Below, piece by piece: positions 59,978 through 64,000 of a stretch of DNA of 64,000 nucleotides. The notes below the pieces were generated by a model. That model worked only from the letters and a program-made list of their open reading frames with translations. It ran no database searches and was not told the DNA's origin. Position numbers and translations under genes: made by a program. Within the stretch, counting starts at the first letter, position 1, and every line of letters begins with the position of its first letter. Source of the stretch: Acuticoccus sp039034015 (lineage in GTDB: Bacteria; Pseudomonadota; Alphaproteobacteria; Rhizobiales; Amorphaceae); the NCBI GenBank assembly GCA_039034015.1, contig JBCCBM010000002.1, positions 1-64,000 of the forward strand. Reading direction: 5' to 3'.

Positions 59978-60973
59978 TCAGGCGATGCGGGCGCCGGTGG
60001 CGCCGAAGTAGAGCGGGTTTTTGGGGGCAATGGCGACCGTGTCGCCCGGCGAAAGGCGGGTGTGCACGTCCGACAGGGTGATGAGATCGTGCCCGTTGAG
60101 GGAAAGGTGGAGGCGGGTTTGGTCGCCAAGATGCTCCACCCGCGTGACGGCGGCGGCCTGGCCCTCGCCCTCAAAAATGTGTTCTGGCCGCAGACCGATG
60201 GTCACCGCCCCCGCCGGCGCGCCGGGAAAGAGGTCGGCCGGCAGCGCATTGATCCGTGGGATGCCAAGCCGGCTCGCCACCGTGAGGTTCACGGGGTTTT
60301 CATAGATTTCGCGCGGGGTGCCGAACTGGTCGAGCCGGCCATTGTCCAAAACGCCGACCTTGGTTGCCATGGTCATCGCCTCAATCTGGTCGTGGGTGAC
60401 GTAAAGCAGCGTCGCGCCGAGCGCTTCCTGGATGCGTTTGAGTTCTATGCGCAGGTCCGCGCGCAGCTTTGCATCGAGGGACGACAGCGGCTCGTCCATC
60501 AAGAAGATCGCAGGGTCACGCACCAGGGCCCGCCCGATGGAAACGCGCTGCATCTCCCCGCCTGAAAGCTTTGTCGCCTTGTTGCCAAGCTTGTGGGCAA
60601 TGTGCAGCGTCTCGGCGACGGCCTCGACCCGGCGTTTCACCTCGTCCGAAGGGGTTTTGAGGATGGGGGAGCGCAGCGGGAAGGCCAAATTGTCAAAAAC
60701 GCTCATGTGGGGGTAGAGCGAATACTGTTGGAAAACCATCGCAACGTCACGCTGGGCGGGCGTGAGGCCGAGGACCGAACGGCCGCCGATGGCAATGTCG
60801 CCAGCATCCGGCCGCTCCAGCCCCGCGATGAGGCGCAGCATTGTGGTTTTCCCGGCGCCCGTGGGGCCGAGGAGGACGACGAACGCGCCGTCCTCAATCT
60901 CCAGCGACACGTCTGACAGCGCCATCGTTTGCCCAAATGCTTTTGAGACGGTGCGCAGCGCCACATCAGCCAT
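59978..60973 (-). CDS. Sugar/polyol ABC transporter ATP-binding protein 2 (MalK/UgpC type)
   Basis: A 331-residue ATPase. Seen are Walker A GPTGAGKTTM, Q-loop MVFQQYSLYPHMSV, signature LSGGEMQRVSIGR, Walker B IFLMDEPLSSLD, switch YVTHDQIEA, and a C-terminal TOBE domain (TIGLRPEHIFEGEG). It starts inside the end of the upstream ATPase gene (8-base overlap). The presence of two different ATPases in one operon points to a heterodimer, as in glycerol GlpS/GlpT-type importers. Confidence 0.92.
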   Translation of the reverse strand: MADVALRTVSKAFGQTMALSDVSLEIEDGAFVVLLGPTGAGKTTMLRLIAGLERPDAGDIAIGGRSVLGLTPAQRDVAMVFQQYSLYPHMSVFDNLAFPLRSPILKTPSDEVKRRVEAVAETLHIAHKLGNKATKLSGGEMQRVSIGRALVRDPAIFLMDEPLSSLDAKLRADLRIELKRIQEALGATLLYVTHDQIEAMTMATKVGVLDNGRLDQFGTPREIYENPVNLTVASRLGIPRINALPADLFPGAPAGAVTIGLRPEHIFEGEGQAAAVTRVEHLGDQTRLHLSLNGHDLITLSDVHTRLSPGDTVAIAPKNPLYFGATGARIA

Positions 60974-62060
60974 GGAGCACCCCCTCGTTGAGCGCGGAAC
61001 GGAGCGCCCGGCCGCTCGCCTTGTCAAAAAGGGTCACGGTTTCGCCCGCGAAGCTGAGGCCAACCGTGTCGCCGACGGTGGCCGGCACGTCGGCCCGGGT
61101 GCGGGATTTGAGCTCACCCGCGGCCGTGTCGAGGGTCACGATTTGGGTGGTCCCCAGGTATTCGACGGCCGCGATGCGCCCGCGCACGGGCCCATCATCG
61201 ACAAGGGCAACGTGCTCGGGCCGGACGCCATAGACGAGCGCGCCGCTGGCCGTCTCCCGCTGGGCGGGAACGGTGAGGGTTGCGCCATCAAGGGTGACGG
61301 TGGTGTCGCCGGGGGCAACGGTGCCCTCAAATGTCAAAATGTTCATGGCCGGCGAGCCGATGAATTCTGCAACGAAGAGTGACGCCGGTGCGTCATAAAC
61401 ATCTTGCGGTGCGCCGAATTGTTCGATCACCCCGTGGTTCATGACGACAATTTTGTCACCCATTTGCATGGCTTCCAGTTGGTCGTGGGTGACGTAGACT
61501 GTGGTGGCGCCCATCCGGTCGTGAAGGTTGCGCAGTTCTTCGGCCATGTGCTCGCGGAATTCTGCGTCGAGCGCGCCGAGTGGCTCATCCATAAGGAAGC
61601 ACTTTGGCTCGCGCACGATGGCCCGGCCAAGGGCGACCCGCTGGCGGTCGCCGCCCGAGAGGCCGCCGACCGGTCGGTCAAGGATCGCCTCAATGTCGAG
61701 GATTTTTGAAACTTCGGCCACGCGGGCGCGCACGTCAGCCCGCCGCATGCCCTGGCTGACCAAGGGGTAGGCAATGTTGCGGCGGACATTCATGTGCGGG
61801 TAGAGCGCGAACATTTGGAAGACGAAGGCAATGTCTCGTTGGCTGGCAGGTTTTTGGCCGACTTCCTCGCCATCAATCAAGATTTCGCCCGAGGTGGGGA
61901 GCTCTAAGCCGGCGATCATGCGCAGGGTTGTGGTCTTGCCACAGCCGGATGGGCCGAGGAGCATGAAGAATTCGCCATCTTCGATGGTGAAGGATGAGCC
62001 TTCCACCGCGGTGAAATCCCCGAACTCTTTGCGAAGGTCTTTGATGATGATCTCAGCCAC
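60966..62060 (-). CDS. Sugar/polyol ABC transporter ATP-binding protein 1 (MalK/UgpC type)
   Basis: A 364-residue ATPase. Seen are Walker A GPSGCGKTTTL, Q-loop FVFQMFALYPHMNV, signature LSGGDRQRVALGR, Walker B CFLMDEPLGALD, switch YVTHDQLEA, and a TOBE domain (VYGVRPEHVALVDDG). Paired with the following, distinct ATPase gene. The arrangement with two permeases upstream is that of CUT1 carbohydrate or glycerol systems. Confidence 0.93.
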   Translation of the reverse strand: MAEIIIKDLRKEFGDFTAVEGSSFTIEDGEFFMLLGPSGCGKTTTLRMIAGLELPTSGEILIDGEEVGQKPASQRDIAFVFQMFALYPHMNVRRNIAYPLVSQGMRRADVRARVAEVSKILDIEAILDRPVGGLSGGDRQRVALGRAIVREPKCFLMDEPLGALDAEFREHMAEELRNLHDRMGATTVYVTHDQLEAMQMGDKIVVMNHGVIEQFGAPQDVYDAPASLFVAEFIGSPAMNILTFEGTVAPGDTTVTLDGATLTVPAQRETASGALVYGVRPEHVALVDDGPVRGRIAAVEYLGTTQIVTLDTAAGELKSRTRADVPATVGDTVGLSFAGETVTLFDKASGRALRSALNEGVLHG

Positions 62061-62141
62061 GGGCGCGCTCCCTCACTTGATGGCGGCGCGGCTGCTGGCG
62101 GGCACGTTCTGCAGAAATGCTCAACGGTTTGGAAGGGCGTG

Positions 62142-62327
62142 TCATTCTGGAAAGTGGCTCACGACGATGAACATCACCGTACCCGTCAAGATGACGAAGA
62201 ACGAATACGTGTACGCGGTTAAGACAAACGGCTGCATGAGCATGATCACGCCGGCCGCGATGAGCGCGCTCGCCACAAGCTCCCAGGGCCCTCGGCGAAG
62301 GCGCAAAAGGTTGGCGAAGAAGGTCAT
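62142..62327 (-). CDS. Small membrane protein in the ABC operon
   Basis: A 61-residue protein with two membrane helices (about 17-33 and 38-57), starting MTFFANLLRLRRGPWELVAS. It overlaps the upstream permease stop by 4 bases, so it is co-translated and is likely an accessory part of the transporter. Glycerol importers of rhizobia also encode a small membrane protein, though this one was not recognised as that family. Confidence 0.72.
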   Translation of the reverse strand: MTFFANLLRLRRGPWELVASALIAAGVIMLMQPFVLTAYTYSFFVILTGTVMFIVVSHFPE

Positions 62328-63256
62328 TTGCGCACCGCGCCAAAGGTGATGCCGCGCAAAAGGTGTTTGCGGAGCAGAATTGTGAAGACCATCACGGGCA
62401 GCAAGAACAGCGTCGCGCCGGCCGCCACTGCGGGCCAGTCTTGCCCACCAACGCCGATGATTGTCGGGATGAAAGGAGGTGCCGTTTGCGCGGTGCCCGA
62501 TGTGAGAAGAACCGCAAACGCATACTCATTCCACGAGAAGATGAGACAAAAGATGGCCGTTGCCGCAATCCCCGTTGTCGCCTGGGGCAGGACAACTTTG
62601 TAGAACGCTTGGAAGCGCGTGTACCCGTCGATGAGCGCCGCTTCTTCGTATTCGCGGGGGATTTCGTCAATGAAACCTTTGAGAAGCCAGACAGAGAGCG
62701 ACAAGTTGACGGCTGTGTAGAGCAGGATCATCCCTGCGTGGGTGTCCGACAAGCCGACTGAGCGGAACATCAAGAAGATCGGGATGGCGACCGCGATGGG
62801 CGGCATCATCCGCGTCGACAAGATGAAGAACAGGAGATCATCTTTGAGAGGGATGCGGTAGCGCGAAAACGCGTAGGCCGCCAAGGTGCCAAGCAACACG
62901 GATAGGAAGGTGGAGCCGAACCCGATGATCACCGAGTTCATGAACCGCTCACCGAAGCGGGAGGGCCCCGCGATCACAAGACCTTTCTCAGCGACAATCT
63001 CCTCATACCACGTCTGTGGCGGGTTGGCGTCCAGGAAGTCTTGGGTTTGCCGCGTCTGCGTCGTGAAAAGGTTCACGTAACCTTCCAGCGTCGGCTCGAA
63101 GACGATCTTTGGCGGGTAGGCGATCGCGTCGGTGGACGACTTGAAGCCGGTGGAGACAATCCAGACCAGGGGGAGAAGCGTGATCACCGCATAGGTGATG
63201 ACGAGAACGCCAGAAATCCATTTGAGGCGCCCCGACGGTTCGGCGACTGAGCTCAT
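62324..63256 (-). CDS. Carbohydrate ABC transporter permease (MalG/UgpE type)
   Basis: A 310-residue protein with six membrane helices. The EAA loop is visible as EIPREYEEAALIDGYTRF, followed by the VVLPQATTGIAA segment. The periplasmic region between the first two helices is longer than usual (about residues 40-110). It overlaps the upstream permease stop by 4 bases and the next small gene by 4 bases. Confidence 0.92.
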   Translation of the reverse strand: MSSVAEPSGRLKWISGVLVITYAVITLLPLVWIVSTGFKSSTDAIAYPPKIVFEPTLEGYVNLFTTQTRQTQDFLDANPPQTWYEEIVAEKGLVIAGPSRFGERFMNSVIIGFGSTFLSVLLGTLAAYAFSRYRIPLKDDLLFFILSTRMMPPIAVAIPIFLMFRSVGLSDTHAGMILLYTAVNLSLSVWLLKGFIDEIPREYEEAALIDGYTRFQAFYKVVLPQATTGIAATAIFCLIFSWNEYAFAVLLTSGTAQTAPPFIPTIIGVGGQDWPAVAAGATLFLLPVMVFTILLRKHLLRGITFGAVRK

Positions 63257-64000
63257 CGTTCTTTCACCTTATTGAGCGCCTTCACGTAAATGGAGGCCAA
63301 GCCGAACACAGTCACGAACAAGATGATCGCGTAGGCGGAGCTGTAACCCGTCCGCCATTTCTCAAACGCCTCGCGCTTAAGGTTGATGGAGGTGAGCTCC
63401 GTCGTGTTGCCAGGCCCGCCGCCGGTGAGCTGCACCACCAGATCGAACATCTTGAAGTTTTCGATGCCGCGGAAAAGCACAGCCAGCATCAAAAATGGGA
63501 GCACCATGGGGACGGTGATGGTCCAGAATTGGCGCCATTTGGACGCGCGATCACACTCGGCGGCTTCGTAAATACTTTCGGGGATCGAGCGAAGACCAGC
63601 AAGGCAGATCAACATCACAAACGGGGTCCACATCCATGTGTCCACGATGACGATGGACCAGGGCGCCAGCGAAACATCGCCGATCATGGAGAACGCGGTG
63701 GGTTCGATGCCAGCAAAGAAGGCAATCACGTAGTTGAAGAGGCCGATTTGCGGCTGGTACAGAAATGTCCAAAAGTTTCCGACAACGGCGGGGGATAGCA
63801 TCATCGGCAAAACGATGATTGTCGTCCACAGGTTGCTTCCCTTGAAGCGGCTGTTGATGAGCCACGCGAGCGTGAAACCGATCAAAACCTGGAGAACCAG
63901 CGTCCAAATCAAGAAATGGGCAGTCGCCTGCATGGTGAGCCAGATGTCACTGTCGGTAAGGATGCGCTCATAATTGCGCGTTCCCACCCAGCGCACGTCG
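63253..64000 (-). CDS. Carbohydrate ABC transporter permease (MalF/UgpA type), 5' end beyond the window
   Basis: At least 247 residues of a permease whose start lies past the window edge; the frame is open to 64000. The EAA loop reads SIPESIYEAAECDRASKWRQ, followed by ITVPMVLPFLMLAVLF. It is the upstream partner of the MalG-type permease. A binding protein and perhaps a regulator are expected further along (inference). Confidence 0.9.
   Translation of the reverse strand, partial: DVRWVGTRNYERILTDSDIWLTMQATAHFLIWTLVLQVLIGFTLAWLINSRFKGSNLWTTIIVLPMMLSPAVVGNFWTFLYQPQIGLFNYVIAFFAGIEPTAFSMIGDVSLAPWSIVIVDTWMWTPFVMLICLAGLRSIPESIYEAAECDRASKWRQFWTITVPMVLPFLMLAVLFRGIENFKMFDLVVQLTGGGPGNTTELTSINLKREAFEKWRTGYSSAYAIILFVTVFGLASIYVKALNKVKER

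Overview
This window looks like chromosomal DNA of a high-GC alphaproteobacterium, most probably of the order Hyphomicrobiales (rhizobia and relatives). The basis is the gene content: an Usg-family protein, a DUF2865 secreted protein, a 205-residue alphaproteobacterial S4, DUF29, a paired UdgX/radical-SAM repair locus and a Methyltransf_17-like pair. No genus can be fixed from the sequence alone. Coding density is high. Many neighbouring genes overlap by 4 bases (ATGA, GTGA, TTGA), and two genes appear to start at CTG in a CTGA overlap.

Layout. 1-768: tRNA-Ser(CGA) and the 3' remnant of an IS630-family transposase. 769-8535 (+): a tightly coupled run of a CDP-alcohol phosphatidyltransferase, a membrane sulfatase-like protein, a flippase-like protein, an NMT1/THI5-type ABC transporter with two permease domains fused in one chain, and a GT4 glycosyltransferase. 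8579-12719 (-): a DUF2865 protein, then UdgX and its radical-SAM partner. 12916-17378 (+): an orphan OpuAC-type binding protein, an L,D-transpeptidase, a lipoprotein, a small membrane protein and a GGDEF-EAL protein. 17589-20507 (-): a zinc-ribbon protein, two methyltransferase paralogues, two PH-domain paralogues and usg. 20871-25256: a TIM-barrel isomerase-like protein, a secreted protein, a hydantoinase and a D-2-hydroxyacid dehydrogenase. 25350-32156: def-fmt, truA-mtnP-apt, then ureB and ureC separated by an opposite-strand cyclase-family gene. 32245-35252: DUF29, RidA, MetE-like and double-cupin genes. 35547-37256: a periplasmic caspase-like protein with a peptidoglycan-binding domain and a basic tail. 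37257-38570: a terminator, mosaic repeats and two tRNA-Glu genes. 38634-44859: a ferric-iron-type ABC transporter in convergent arrangement, and an LpxL-like acyltransferase/P450 pair. 45133-50171: rpsD, a class V aminotransferase, a membrane protein/HlyD pair, a 37-residue ORF and gatB. 50263-55974: a secreted protein, a thioesterase with a 9-residue repeat, a YbaK-type deacylase, an isovaleryl-CoA-type dehydrogenase, a small zinc-binding protein, a LysR regulator and mgtE. 56065-57681: an RTX-repeat protein. 57695-58092: a second large mosaic repeat. 58348-64000 (-): dihydroxyacetone kinase at the 3' end of a CUT1-type sugar/polyol ABC operon that runs off the window.

The least explained structure is a family of nested intergenic repeats. 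R1 is a double hairpin of about 100 bp, R2 is about 110 bp with inverted ends, and R3 is about 365-400 bp and built of many hairpins. Between copies the stem sequences differ, yet the two arms of each stem change together, so pairing is kept. One R2 copy sits inside the loop of an R1 copy. Another R2 copy shares its end with an R3. One R1 copy supplies the last codons and stop of a YbaK gene. No transposase for them is visible here.
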